From assembly GCF_041734735.1 (NCBI RefSeq), contig NC_134898.1:39887113-39951112 (forward strand): a DNA stretch of 64,000 nt, written 5' to 3'. The translations under genes and the position numbers were made by a program. Below the pieces are notes generated by a model. It saw only the letters and a list, made by a program, of their open reading frames with translations, ran no database searches and was not told the origin of the DNA. The DNA comes from Babylonia areolata. Its lineage: Eukaryota > Mollusca > Gastropoda > Neogastropoda > Buccinidae. Shown here piece after piece: positions 32,920 through 45,374 of this stretch (the first letter of the stretch is position 1; the number at the start of each line of letters is the position of its first letter).

Positions 32920-33057
32920 GTTTGTTCACAGAATTCTGTGCAGTGAGTGCTGGTTTGTTGTGGAAACTTTACCAGATTGTTCACAGAATTCTGTGCAGTG
33001 AATGCTGGTTTGTTGTGGAAACTTTATGAGATTGTTCACAGAATTCTGTGCAGTGAT
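32920..33057 (+). repeat. Tandem repeat, 55-bp unit, about 2.5 copies
   Basis: Units begin TTGTTCACAGAATTCTGTGC and continue GCTGGTTTGTTGTGGAAACT; starts are 55 bp apart and nearly identical. Confidence 0.9.
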
Positions 33058-33065
33058 GTATTTTT

Positions 33066-33666
33066 GACTCACTTGTGTAAACAAAGTGAGTCTATGTTTT
33101 AACCTGGTGTTGGGTTGTCTGTGTGTGTGTGTGTCTGCGTGTCCATGGTAAACTTTAACATTGACATTTTCTCTGCAAATACTTTGTCAGTTGACACCAA
33201 ATTAGGCATAAAAATAGGAAAAATTCAGTTCTTTCCAGTCATCTTGTTTAAAACAATATTGCACCTCTGGGATGGGCACAAAAAAAAACAACAACAACAA
33301 AAAAAAGAAGCCTAATTGTATGCAAACTGTATTTACTGTTATATTTATTTTTTTGTATTTCTGAACTTGGCACTTTGATCTGATATTCTGACCAACACAA
33401 GACAGTCATTATATCATTTTTTGTTCAAACAGGAACTTCTTTTGCTATGCATGAATGTGTTTATATTATTTGGCTAAACATTTTGGTGCAGATAGTAAAA
33501 AAGGGAAATTACTCTGTAATTAATGCTAGGGGACTTAATTCGCTTTTAACTGATCTTTCTCATCTTAAACATTACATTTTGAAATTATACTCAGTACATA
33601 AAAAGCTTGGATTTTTTTTTTTTAAGTGTATCACAAGTGAGTCTTGAAGGCCTTGCCTCTCTTGTT
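33066..33666 (+). mobile_element. Element E, copy 1 (about 570-600 bp, non-autonomous)
   Basis: The left end GACTCACTTGTGTAAACAAA then GTGAGTC is itself a 9-bp hairpin (GACTCACTT/AAGTGAGTC). The right end has TATCACAAGTGAGTCTTGAA, so the same word also forms an inverted pair across the element. Copies at 41081 and 61222 are near-identical over the whole length. It is probably a non-autonomous DNA transposon; the superfamily is unresolved and no clear target-site duplication was seen. A short frame (FSANTLSVDTKLGIKIGKI) occurs in all three, but no function is claimed. Confidence 0.7.
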
Positions 33667-33839
33667 GGATGTTGGAATGGGCCCAGGGGCAGCATGTACT
33701 TAACTGGTCAAATGCAATTTAGGAGTAGGCACTAGGCAATGTATTTGCCTTGTGAAATGCCTTAGGTAGGTTTTTATAAACGTTACTCAATTGCTTGTGT
33801 TTATCAAGTTTCCAAGGTGTTTTATTGTAAACTTGACTT

Positions 33840-33935
33840 GGTTGTTTGTGAATAATCTTCTTAGGGTTGCTGGTGAATATATATATATATTTACAAGGGT
33901 TGTTTGTGAATAATCTTCTTAGGGTTGTTGGTGAA

Positions 33936-33962
<27 letters not shown>
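33840..33962 (+). repeat. Two-copy direct repeat and poly(T)
   Basis: GGTTGTTTGTGAATAATCTT, then CTTAGGGTTG, occurs twice about 60 bp apart, followed by a T run of about 28 bp. Confidence 0.85.
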
Positions 33963-33966
<4 letters not shown>

Positions 33967-34939
33967 TATACCTCATGCTAAATGTGTCAAAAATGGGACT
34001 TTTATTATAAGTTTATAATGATAATATGCCATACTAACTTTTGTATCTAAAATTGAACTTCTCTTTTGAACATACAGCTGAGAGTTTTGTGATCATGAGT
34101 GAGTTGTTTGAATGAGCAGATGTTGTCCAAAACCCCATCTGTTGATTGTGGGGCCTTCAAGATTGACCATGATAATGTGGCATGTTTTGTTCATTTTCAA
34201 AGGGGGGGGATTTGATTTTTGTTTTGGGTGGGAGGAGGAGATGTTACTGAATACTTTGAATATGCCAGAAAAAGAATCTTTGTTCCTCAGTTGTTGTTGT
34301 TTTTTTTAACCATCCCTTCTTTGTTTCATAGAATAACTTGGTATAATTGGTTGAAGGTTTCTCGCTACTTGTTATCCAGGAAGGTTGCATTATGACTGTA
34401 GGTAACATACTTTGGGGATTTACAGAACTTTGGCAAGTGGCACTGACTGTTGGATGACGAGAAAAGCTTGTACTGTCCAGCCGGGGGTTGGTGGTGGTTG
34501 TAGTTCGTTGTGTCGTCATCATGCTAGATGTAGTCTGCTGCTGTTGCAGTAGTTTACACGTCAAACTTTTTTTTTTCTTTCCTTTTATCTTTTTGTTTGA
34601 ATAGATGCATGAATTATTCACGAGTCAGGCATTTCTTGTATTGGAATAGTTCCATTAAGTGTTCATGTGTCAAGCATTTTCTCATTGTAACCGATGCATC
34701 GACCACTCCTGTGCATTTGGGTTTGTCAGAGAAAACTGATTAAGCAAGGGTGATGAATTCATAATGCTAGGGGGGGTTCCTGCATGTAGGAGTGTATTCC
34801 TTTCTTGGGCAGAATCCAGATCCAGATGGCAAACGTTGTACTGTTTTGTTTTGTTCTGGGATCATGCAGGGTCAGAGAAGAATGGTGGAGGTGACAGACT
34901 GGATGTGCTGAACTGATTTTTGGGGTCATATAATTACTG
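33963..34939. other. Intergenic, nothing recognised
   Basis: Mixed-composition DNA with no supported exon; the longest open frames (to 125 codons) have no recognisable motif. Confidence 0.4.
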
Positions 34940-36720
34940 AAGGAGGCGCCATGGCAGAATGTGTCAGGCGATGTATTCCTGATCCAGTGTTCACCAGTGG
35001 TCAGGGTTCGAGGCCTTGTTTTGACATGGTGCCGTGTCCTTGGAAATGGCACTTCAGTCCAGTTTTCCTCTCTACCCAGGTTTGAATGAAGGGTACCTGA
35101 CTTCAGTCCAGTTTCCCTCTCTACCCAGGTGTGAATGGAGGATACCTGACTTTGGTCCAGTTTTCCTCTACCCAGGTTTGAATGGAGGGTACCTGACTTC
35201 AGTCCAGTTTCCCTCTCTACCCAGGTGTGAATGGAGGATACCTGACTTTGGTCCAGTTTTCCTCTACCCAGGTTTGAATGGAGGGTACCTGACTTCAGTC
35301 CAGTTTCCCTCTCTACCCAGGTTTGAATGGAGGGTACCTGACTGACTTTGGCCCAGTTTCCCTCTCTACCCAGGTTTGAATGGAGGGTACCTGACTTCAG
35401 TCCAGTTTCCCTCTCTACCCAGGTTTGAATGGAGGGTACCTGACTTTGGCCCAGTTTTCCTCTCTACCCAGGTTTGAATGGAGGGTACCTGACTTCTGGT
35501 CCAGTTTTCCTCTCTACCCAGGTTTGAATGGAGGGTACCTGACTTTGGTCCAGTTTTCCTCTCTACCCAGGTTTGAATGGAGGGTACCTGACTTTGTCCA
35601 GTTTTCCTCTCTACCCAGGTTTGAATGGAGGGTACCTGACTTTGGTCCAGTTTTCCTCTCTACCCAGGTTTGAATGGAGGGTACCTGACTTTGGTCCAGT
35701 TTTCCTCTCTACCCAGGTTTGAATGGAGGGTACCTGACTTTGGTCCAGTTTTCCTCTCTACCCAGGTTTGAATGGAGGGTACCTGACTTGGTCAGTTTTC
35801 CTCTCTACCCAGGTTTGAATGGAGGGTACCTGACATCAGTCCAGTTTTCCTCTCTACCCAGGTTTGAATGGAGGGTACCTGACTTCAGTCCAGTTTTCTC
35901 TCTACCCAGGTTTGAATGGAGGGTACCTGACTTTGGTCCAGTTTTCCTCTCTACCCAGGTTTGAATGGAGGGTACCTGACTTCAGTCCAGTTTCCCTCTC
36001 TACCCAGGTTTGAATGGAGGGTACCTGACTTCAGTCCAGTTTCCCTCTCTACCCAGGTTTGAATGGAGGGTACCTGACTTCAGTCCAGTTTCCCTCTCTA
36101 CCCAGGTTTGAATGGAGGGTACCTGACTTCAGTCCAGTTTCCCTCTCTACCTAGGTTTGAATGGAGGGTACCTGACTTCAGTCCAGTTTCCCTCTCTACC
36201 CAGGTTTGAATGGAGGGTACCTGACTTCAGTCCAGTTTCCCTCTCTACCTAGGTTTGAATGGAGGGTACCTGACTTTGGTCCAGTTTCCCTCTCTACCCA
36301 GGTTTGAATGGAGGGTACCTGACTTTGGCCCAGTTTTCCCCTCTACCCAGGTTTGAATGGAGGGTACCTGACTGACTTTGGTCCAGTTTTCCTCTCTACC
36401 CAGGTTTGAATGGAGGGTACCTGACTTCAGTCCAGTTTTCCTCTCTACCCAGGTTTGAATGGAGGGTACCTGACTTTGGTCCAGTTTCCCTCTCTACCCA
36501 GGTTTGAATGGAGGGTACCTGACCAGTCCAGTTTTCCTCTCTACCCAGGTTTGAATGGAGGGTACCTGACTTTGGTTGGGGAAAGCGAAAATGGGAGGAA
36601 GGAGAGGATGGGGTGTTGCATTCCTATGCTGAGCGCTCGACACAGTGGGTATGAATTCACTGTCCTGATGGCCATAAATGGCTGTGATATCTTTGCTTTT
36701 AACCTTAACATTGAATAGGT
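34940..36720 (+). repeat. SINE-G expanded by an internal minisatellite
   Basis: The head has CGCCATGGCAGAATGTGTCA and B-box-like GGTTCGAGGCC at about 35005-35015. The 3' body after 36570 has GGAAAGCGAAAATGGGAGGA, TATGAATTCACTGTCCTGAT and a TTTAACCTTAAC end. Between them the segment holding CTACCCAGGTTTGAATGG is amplified about 31 times. In the copies at 6601 and 21355 this segment is present once. Confidence 0.75.
35057..36570 (+). repeat. 1.5-kb minisatellite, 49-bp unit, about 31 copies
   Basis: The unit reads TTTGAATGGAGGGTACCTGA, then CTTCAGTCCAGTTTCCCTCT, then CTACCCAGG. Variants carry CTTTGG for CTTCAG, TTTTCC for TTTCCC, and small length changes. Each unit has a pyrimidine tract followed by CAG|G, resembling an acceptor. 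Peptide-like open frames (GGYLTLVQFSSLPRFEWRVP) are artefacts. Confidence 0.95.
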
Positions 36721-38050
36721 TATTAAAAGAGAGAACAAGAACAAAAACTTTAATCTCCAGGCCTCCGACCCCTTGAAAGAGGTCAAAAATACACAATATG
36801 GTGATCACGTAGTGACAACTCGATGTAAAATACATACTAACTTAAACCTGTAGAACAAAAGTTCCTCTTGTGCATTGTAAATCAATTCTAAATTTCTTCA
36901 TTGCTGTCAAAGATTTCCTGTTGTATCTTCAGGGCATTGTAGAGTTTACGAATACTATAAATAGAACCATTCTTCAGCAAGTGAACATATGATTGACCTT
37001 CAGAGTTCAGATGTTTTTGCCTTAAGTTATTGTAGAGAGAGAAAGTGTGTGTGTGTGTGTTTATCTCCTTTTCCACATCTTATCAAAAACCTCCTGTTTG
37101 CTGTTTATTATGTTACTGTAACTTCTGTCTCTTTTTAGTTTATACAACCTGTAAAGATGATGATAGTGCCTGTTCATATATGCTGATATTGATATTATGC
37201 GTCTCCTTTTTCTCCATGCAATTTGTCATGTAGTCTCATTTTACTTTGCACAGCTTTTATACATCACTGGTCAGTTTGTAGATTTATTAATACTGGTCAG
37301 TCATGTATTTATAGTATACCTATACTCAAACCGATTCGTTTTTACCTTTGGCATATTATGTACTTTTGCCATATTATGTATGATATTTTAGTGTGTTTTA
37401 TTTTTCTGCATTTTTCTGTAAAAATGCCTCATCCCATCAGAGACGGTCAACTGTATTGTGATGGTTTTCTTTGTTGGAGTTTTACATAATGTCAGTGATT
37501 GATTGAGTGACGTACATGCTTCTCTGCCAGAAGCATTACTTAATTTATGCCCATGGGAATGCCGGGATTCTGCCTGATATTAATGGTATCCCCACCGTTT
37601 GAAAATTCTTTGATAGAAATTTTTCTTCTTTTCTCATTGTTTCTGGCTTTTCCCTTTTTTTCTTTTATGTATCTCTTACTTTCTTAATTTCTGCCTTGCT
37701 AGTCCATTCCCCTTACATTTTTTTTCTAGAGAGTCTTGAATATATAGATTTATTTTATTAGATGAGTTATTAGACTATATTAGTTGTGTGTTCTTACTCC
37801 TTTAGGGGTTTTTTTGGTTGGGTTTTTTTTGGGGGGGGTGTGGGAGGAGGAGTTGCACCTTGGATATGTTAGTTGCATGCTCACATTTCCTGGGTTTTGT
37901 GTGCTGTTATATGTAATTTTGTTTGTTGTGTACAGTTAGGTATGCGTTGTGGTTTCTTTCTTTTGTTAAATTCTCTGATGGAAAATTGACAGACTGGTCA
38001 AGGTCAGAGCTGTGTCTCCGGTTGATGTGCATGGACATGACTGTGCCTGG
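36721..38050. other. Intergenic, nothing recognised
   Basis: AT-rich DNA with a short TG run at 37046-37060 and no supported gene. Words near 37220-37480 recur around 38640-38990 (TTGTACAGCTTCTA, GTCAGTCATGTA, TACCTTTGG, CAGAGACTGTCA), suggesting an old duplicated segment either side of the 44-bp array. Confidence 0.45.
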
Positions 38051-38059
38051 TTTTTGTCG

Positions 38060-38505
38060 TCCCAGGTTTGTTTCTGTTCAGATTCTGTGAGATTTGTGTT
38101 GACGGTGAGGTTTGTTTCTGTTCAGATTCTGTGAGATTTGTGTTGACGGTGAGGTTTGTTTCTGTTCAGATTCTGTGAGATTTGTGTTGACGGTGAGGTT
38201 TGTTTCTGTTCAGATTCTGTGAGATTTGTGTTGACGGTGAGGTTTGTTTCTGTTCAGATTCTGTGAGATTTGTGTTGACAGTGAGGTTTGTTTCTGTTCA
38301 GATTCTGTGAGATTTGTGTTGACGGTGAGGTTTGTTTCTGTTCAGATTCTGTGAGATTTGTGTTGACGGTGAGGTTTGTTTCTGTTCAGATTCTGTGAGA
38401 TTTGTGTTGACGGTGAGGTTTGTTTCTGTTCAGATTCTGTGAGATATGTGTTGACGGTGAGGTTTGTTTCTGTTCAGGTTCTGTGAGATTTGTGTTGACG
38501 GTGTT
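38060..38505 (+). repeat. Minisatellite, 44-bp unit, about ten copies
   Basis: Unit GACGGTGAGGTTTGTTTCTG, then TTCAGATTCTGTGAGATTTG, then TGTT. The copies are nearly identical (single changes such as GACAGTG and AGATATG), so the array is young. Confidence 0.97.
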
Positions 38506-39684
38506 TTCAGTCACAGGCGTGGCCATGTGCAGATGGTTGGGCTTTTCAGCAACAGTGAATCTTATTTTGGCTTTTGAAACCTGTAAAATCATTCAATGAC
38601 TGTTTAGTTATGCTGTATTTATTTTTCCTTTTTCTCCTTTCAGTGTAGTCATGTAGTCTGTTTTAGTTTGTACAGCTTCTACTTAATTATCGCTGGTCAG
38701 TTTGCGTATTTATATATATAAACACTGGTCAGTCATGTAGTTGTAGTATACCTGTACTTATGCTGATTCGCTTTTACCTTTGGTATTTTGTGTATGCTAT
38801 TTTTGCGTGTTTCCTTTTTCTGCATTTTTGTGTCAGGTTTTCTGTATTTCTGTAAAAGTTGCCCCCACCAATCAGAGACTGTCACACAGTGTATGGTGGT
38901 GTTTTTTGGTGGTTTTTTTTTTTTTTTTTTTTTTTGGTTTGGTTGGTTTGTTTGTTGTTGTTTTTTGTAGTTTGCCAGAATGTTAGTGATTGATTGGCTG
39001 GTGTCCATGCTCTTGTTACTGAAGCACTATTTAATTTGTACATTGTACGTTTGATATTCTGTTGTTTTTTAGGTGCCATTCAGTTTGGAAGTGACGAATG
39101 CAACAGCTGTTACTGTTGGATTTTATTCCATTTCTTCAACCATAGAAATGATACTCAGTTTGAAGTGGTAGAGCCAAGTTCCCTACACCCTTCCCACTTT
39201 GTTTATTAATTTTGATGTCAAAATGAGAATTGATCAAATGATGTGATGTAAATGAAAATAACACTGGCAGTGATGTGAATCAAAATAACTGCCACATTTC
39301 ACCAGTCCTGACTGAATGTAAATGCATGTCATTGGAAGTAAAGGTGCATATTTTTAGTGGGGTTTTTTGTGTGTGTTTTTTTACCCCACTGAAGAAATTT
39401 GGCATAGGATGAAGTGGGTGTTCTGGAGGTGGGAGAGAGGGGTATGACCTGTGTGTGTGAATGTGTTTGTGCACAATGCATGGTAATGCTGGTACATACA
39501 CCATTCAAGCTCAGTACTTAAATTTTCTTCTTCTTTTTTTTCATCCCTGATGCAGATGTTAACCAATGCTCATACTTGTGTTGTCTAAAAATCCAAACAT
39601 TTTATTTGTGAGTGCACCTTGTTGAGATTGCCTGCTGTTTGTCAGCACTTATATCTGTCCAGACTTATACATGTGGAAAACTTA
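38506..39684. other. Intergenic, nothing recognised
   Basis: Holds a T run at 38913-38935 and the right-hand copy of the duplicated AT-rich segment noted at 36721-38050. No exon is supported. Confidence 0.4.
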
Positions 39685-39916
39685 TTAACTCTCTCCATAC
39701 GAACGGCAAAAGAGACGACGTTAACAGCGTTTCATCCCAATTACCATCATCAAAATATTGCAAGCGGAACACTCTTATACTGAAGAGGTGAATGTTGACA
39801 AAGAATACCACAGTTCTGATGACGGAAGCTAAAGGTTGGGTCATTCAGACACCCACTGGACATCCGAGGGGTCTGTTTAGAGGAGAAGAGAGGATTGGCC
39901 ATACTGAGTGAGTTAA
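39685..39916 (+). mobile_element. MITE C, copy 1
   Basis: A 232-bp element including TTAA at both ends. The left end reads TTAACTCTCTCCATACGAAC and the reverse complement of the right end TTAACTCACTCAGTATGGCC. The TTAA target and inverted repeats suggest a piggyBac-mobilised MITE. It is followed by other copies at 44130, 49262, 50671 and 59241. There is no coding capacity. Confidence 0.82.
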
Positions 39917-40062
39917 AGTGGATCTGGACACTGAACCTCAACAGTGACCCACACTCCTGGGAGTGTGTTTTTCACTGATATGCAGGTCTCTGCAGCACTC
40001 GCCCAGCTTTGAGCGTTTGCTACAAAGAGAAGGTTCACACTGACTGTCTTAAAATGTGTTTC

Positions 40063-40422
40063 CCTTCTTCTTCTGCGTTCACTCGTATGCACATGAGTGG
40101 GCTTTTACGTGTATGACCGTTTTTACCCCACCATGTAGGCAGCCATACTCCGTTTTCAGGGGTGTGCATGCTGGGTATGTTCTTGTTTCCATAACCCACC
40201 GAACGCTGACATGGATTACAGGATCTTTAACGTGTGTATTTGATCTTCTGCTTGCATATACACACGAAGGGGGTTCAGGCACTAGCAGGTCTGCACATAT
40301 GTTGACCTGGGAGATCATAAAAATCTCCACCCTTTACCCACCAGGCGCCGTCACCGTGATTCGAACCCGGGACCCTCAGATTGACAGTCCAACGCTTTAA
40401 CCACTCGGCTATTGTGCCCGTC
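40063..40422 (-). repeat. SINE-B, full length
   Basis: Minus-strand copy with a short AGAAGAAG tail, intact body and head (TAAAGCGTTGGACTGTCAAT, GGTTCGAATCA). Very similar to the copy at 10441. Confidence 0.88.
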
Positions 40423-41080
40423 ATGTGTATCCCAATGTGATTATGTTTGCAGTTTGGGGAAGGAGGAGGTGGCAGGGGTGGGAGAATATGTGCAAAATTG
40501 TAGTTCAGATCAAAATGAATGATGCAAACCACTTTAAAATAGGTATAGCGTATTATCTGATGACATGGTGCAGCCACAAAATTGCTTCAAAATTACTCCA
40601 AAATTCAAAGTTCAGTGCTTTTGATTGTTCAACATTTGAAAGCTTTTCTCAAAAGTTTTAATCATAGCAAACTGGAGCTTGCCAAAAACTGGACAAAGGT
40701 GTACAATATGAACATGTTATTTGATGTGTGGATATTATGCGTTTGTGAGAGCTCTGTCTGGTTTTAGGCAATGTTAAAATTGTATTTTTATATATCTTTT
40801 TAAGTGCCTGTACGGCCTCTTTTTTTCTGGTCAAGCGACAAACACTCATACTGCCTTCATTGTTACTGTCAAGTGAATGAAGATGATATTACATGATTTG
40901 TGCTCATAATGGATGTGCTCATAATGGATTATGCATGATATGTTGCTAACTTACATTGGGAGAGATTATTGATGCAATTTCTCTAGACGCGGCTCCAGGT
41001 TCTATTTCCTCTAATTTTGAACTTGGGATGTAGAGAAAGTAAATGGAATTGTTTTGAAAATAGTTCATCATTTCCTTTTT
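40423..41080. other. Intergenic, nothing recognised
   Basis: AT-rich DNA without an identified gene or repeat. Confidence 0.4.
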
Positions 41081-41651
41081 GACTCCCTTGTGTAAACAAA
41101 GTGAGTCTATGTTTTAACCCAGTGTTCAGTTGTCTGTGTCTGTGGTAAACTTTAACATTGACATTTTCTCTGCAAATACTTTGTCAGTTGACACCACATT
41201 AGGCATAAAAATAGGAAAAATTCAGTTCTTTCCAGTCATCTTGTTTAAAACAATATTGCACCTCTGGGATTGGCACAAAAAAATAAAAGAATGAAGCCTA
41301 ATTATATGCAAACTGCATTTACTGTTATATTTATATTTTTTGTATTCTCTAAACTTGGCACTTTGATCTGATGTTCTGACCCAACAACAAGAGCAGTCAT
41401 TATTATCATTTTTTGTTCAAACAGGAACTTCTTTTGCTAAGCATGGAATTTTTATTTATTTTGCAAACGTTTTGGTGCAGATAGTAAAAAAGGGAAAATA
41501 CTCTGTAATTAATGCTAGGGGACTTAATTTGCTTTAAACTGATCTTTCTCATCTTAAACATTACATTTTGAAATTATACTGAATACATAAAAAGCTTGGA
41601 TTTTTTTAAAGTGTATCACAAGTGAGTCTTGAAGGCCTTGCATCTCTTGTT
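41081..41651 (+). mobile_element. Element E, copy 2
   Basis: Same ends as copy 1, with GACTCCCTTGTG for GACTCACTTGTG at the left. Near-identical interior (ACATTGACATTTTCTCTGCA, CAGTTGACACCACATTAGGC, AATTCAGTTCTTTCCAGTCA) and right end GTATCACAAGTGAGTC. Confidence 0.75.
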
Positions 41652-42590
41652 TTTTCTTCTTCTTCTTTTGAGTTGGGGAATTCATTGTATAGAAAACGGT
41701 CCAGGATTTGTTTTCTTGTGTTTGGGGGTGCTTCCTCGGAGCAAGTGTATGGCAAGAGAAAGAAGTTCACATTCACAGTTTGACTGGGTAAAAGACTAAG
41801 TTTGTTATTGTGTTGATGCATGGTTGTGTGATAAACTGTGGTTTCAACCCTATTAGGTTTGAATGTGATTGCCTTTGTTTTGTTGCACATTTCCATCCCA
41901 ACAAATTCAGATTTGTTGGTTTTGTTTTCTATATTTTTGTTTTTTTGTTTTTTTTAATTTCCCAATGCAGACCATCCTTATTCATTTCACTTATACCACA
42001 TACATCTGGTAATGGAAAAGGTTTAAATCCCTTATGTGTGTTTGACAAAGTAGAACAATTTTATTTCAGAAAAGAAATAGTTTATTAATAAGCTCTCTTG
42101 AGGAGTGTTAAGTTTTAAAAAAAATTGTCCTTTTTTTTCCCTTCTGTGCAACAGTATGTTTCTTTTTTTTTTTCTTCTTTTTTTTTTCTTTTTCATCTCA
42201 TAATGATAAAGAAAATAGAAATAGTGCATGGCTTTAAGTTTGTGGTGATGAGACAAGGTGAAACTGGAGTCAGGAATTTGACAAACAAACAAACAAACAA
42301 AAAAGTTAAAATCGCCCCCACACTCCCCTCCCCCTCTTTCTCCATCCTCTTCACCCCACGCCTCTTCCTTCCCCAGTGACCTTTGACCTGTCAGTGCACA
42401 GGAAATGTGATTTCTTCACACAGTCGGCCTGTGACATTTGTCACGCCATAAATGTTAATAACCAGAGCAGCTCTGTTACAATAACCGTGCCTTTCAAAAG
42501 TTGAACTGATTTTGGGATGCTGGTCAGATGGATGTGTACATTGATCATGTCTGCGTTTTACAGAAATGTATGGGTACGGGTTTTTCTTAT
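41652..42590. other. Intergenic, nothing recognised
   Basis: T-rich stretches near 41940 and 42120-42190; no supported gene. Confidence 0.4.
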
Positions 42591-42736
<146 letters not shown>

Positions 42737-42881
42737 TTTTTTGTTGTTGATGATATCCATTACTTACTTGGCCTGCATTCCCCCATGTTGATGTCCACTT
42801 CTCATGCTGTGACTAGGTTTGTAATTGTATTCATCCATGTTGTCTAGTTTTTATACAGTGACTCAGTCTGTATTCCCCAAT

Positions 42882-43200
42882 GTTGGTGTCCAGTTTATTA
42901 TATTCTGTGACTGGCCCTGTATTCCCCAATGTTGATGTCCAGTTTATTATATTCTGTGACTGGCCCTGTATTCCCCAATGTTGATGTCCAGTTTATTATA
43001 TTCTGTGACTGGCCCTGTATTCCCCAATGTTGATGTCCTGTTTATATTCTGTGACTGGCCCTGTATTCCCGTATGTTGATGTCCTGTTTATATTCTGTGA
43101 CTGGCCCTGTATTCCCGTATGTTGATGTCCTGTTTATATTCTGTGACTGACCCTGTATTCCTGTATGTTGGTGTCCTGTTTTCATGCTGTAACTAGGCCT
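42882..43200 (+). repeat. Minisatellite, 49-bp then 46-bp units, about seven copies
   Basis: Unit GTTGATGTCCAGTTTATTAT, then ATTCTGTGACTGGCCCTGTA, then TTCCCCAAT. The first units are 49 bp; the later ones are 46 bp (CTGTTTATATTCTG) with CCCGTAT. Confidence 0.93.
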
Positions 43201-44129
43201 GTATTCCTTCTCCTGTTTTGTTAGACCTTTGGTCCACTTTGAGCGTTGTTGATGCCAAGAAACCGATTTGCAGCGATGAGTGTAAAAACAAGATTAAAGG
43301 GGAGATGGGGTGCAGGGGGTAGGCGGTTCAGTTTGCAATATCAAAATTTGCTGTTTTCTGAAATGACAGTTCAATCTGCAGCATGACCCGAAGGTGCTAG
43401 CCAAACCAACCCTTCGTGGCAGAGTACTGAGTGAAAACATTTGATTGACTTTGCTGAAGAATAGTATGATAAATATGTTGAGGATATCACCGAAATAAAT
43501 TGCTAATTTTAACTTAATCAAGCGTTTGCTAGTTTCTTTTATGGTCGGAAAGTAAAACACTGTTCTGGCCGAATTGTGAATGGTTTCCAGACAGTGTGAC
43601 TGATAAAAGAAGTCACAATACACAAGGTTATCCATTTGTATTTCGAGGAGAGAAAAATCAATGACTGGTCTGAAAATTAAGTTTGCAGTTTTGCATGAAG
43701 GCTTTATTCACGTGAAGAAAAATCCTAGCACCAAAAGTGTTATCTCTGTGAGTGACATCAGAAGATTGTATACATATTGTGTTGACACAGTCTTGGTTAC
43801 ATATTGCTGTAAATGAAGTATGCAGAGTAGGGGTTGGAAAAAATATTTGTAAAAAGATTGCAAAGGAGATTTTCAAATAGAATTTTGGATTGGCACCTGA
43901 ATGTACATGCTGCAGTTTTCTGAAATGACAGCTGGATGTGCTAGTACCTAACGTTGATGTGGGCAGTTTGAGCAATATGCTCATGCATTCAAAAGTGGGC
44001 CAAAGCGATTGGCTGGTCCCAAGACCCAAACCAATAGAACTGAGTTTAACGACCTGTGGACTCCCTTGAAGTCAAGTTGTTCAGGGCTTGCAGTTCCATT
44101 AATGACAAGTACCTTTTTGACTGATGCCA
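43201..44129. other. Intergenic, nothing recognised
   Basis: Mixed-composition DNA without a supported exon. Confidence 0.4.
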
Positions 44130-44349
44130 TTAAGTCTCTCCATACGAACGGCGAAAGAGGCGTTTCACCCCAGTTACCATCATCAAAATATTGCAAGCGG
44201 AAGGCTCTTATACTGAAGAGGTGAATGTTGACAAAGAATACCACAATTCTGACGACGGAAGCTAAAGGTTGGGTCATTCAGACACCCACTGGACATCCGA
44301 GGGGTCTGTGTAGAGGAGAAGAGAGGACTGGCCGTACTGAGTGAGTTAA
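44130..44349 (+). mobile_element. MITE C, copy 2
   Basis: TTAA at both ends, same orientation as copy 1. It lacks about 12 bp (GACGTTAACAGC) present in other copies after GAAAGAG. Confidence 0.82.
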
Positions 44350-45104
44350 CAGGGCTGCAGTCCCTTGAACAGCTTGACTTCGAGGGCAAAAGCCAGAAGG
44401 TCATTAAACTCAATTCAGTCGGTTGGCTGGTCCAGATCTGGTCCCTTGGCCTGTTTGATGGGCTTCTTTTTGGAGGGTGGGAGGCGGGTTATTGACATGT
44501 TCGCTATGTTTTTTGTAACTGCAGTCTTGCCATCCTGATCATGAATGTGTAATCACTGGCTTTCAGGGAGCTGTGGGGAAAAAATAAACAGAATGCCCAG
44601 TGGATGTGGTTTGTCTTTATTTGTAAACAAAATGAGAAAAAAATATACTAGGGGGAGGAACGCCGATTTACCTTATATATACTACGTCCAACTTTGTGAA
44701 TCGGCCATTCCTCCCCACAGTAAATCTCCATTTCCAAGCCTACCCAATCCTTCACTGAAGCGCCTTCCAAGGTTCAAAGGGTATGGGTGCTAGTCCTTCG
44801 GCAGGGTGAGCGGCCCAGGGTTAGAAATTGTGTGTGTGTGTGTGTGTGTGTGTGCACGCGCGTGCATACTGCACACAAAATGGAATTGCAAGGGCTGTGT
44901 GTAAAAAGGTTTTTTTTGCCGACTGCACCAGCAGTTTTCAAACTGAGCTGTTTTTGTTGTTGTTTGCTTCTGTGTGTGTGTGTGTGTGTGTCCTATTTTT
45001 ACACTAGATTGGAATCGCTTTCATGAAAAAGTTATCTCTATATTTCACAGCTAAATACATGAATTCAGCTTGAAAAAATGTGCAAGTCAATAAAGCATAT
45101 GCTT

Positions 45105-45140
<36 letters not shown>

Positions 45141-45374
45141 GCTGGTACGTTGTGATTTATTACATTGTTCCTAAGAATAAACAAATAAATACACACACAC
45201 AAAGAAGAATAGCAGTCGCCCTGAATAAAAGAGGTTGAATTCAAATGCAGAGAAAGAGCGTGGTACGTATTTTTACGAGGGCAGACACAACAGTCGATTG
45301 ACATCATTCCAGATTGTATTGTATTGTATTGTATTGCTTTGTGTTGTGTTGTATTGAATTGTACTGTATTGTAT
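44350..45374. other. Intergenic with TG/CA tracts
   Basis: TG runs near 44830-44852 and 44970-44990, a CA run at 45109-45137, and TGTAT repeats at 45315-45370 that probably form the tail of the following SINE-A. No gene seen. Confidence 0.5.

Noticed and set aside
33115-33315. Possible small gene, because the same peptide is found at 61213-61449
   Set aside because: Both lie in near-identical copies of element E; identity extends over non-coding parts, so coding constraint is not shown.
35057-36570. Possible CRISPR array (regular 49-bp periodicity)
   Set aside because: Units are contiguous without variable spacers, in eukaryotic DNA inside a SINE.
35034-36718. Open frames with repeated GGYLT...FEWRVPD motifs
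   Set aside because: Products of the 49-bp array inside SINE-G; the unit is not a multiple of three and frames break repeatedly.
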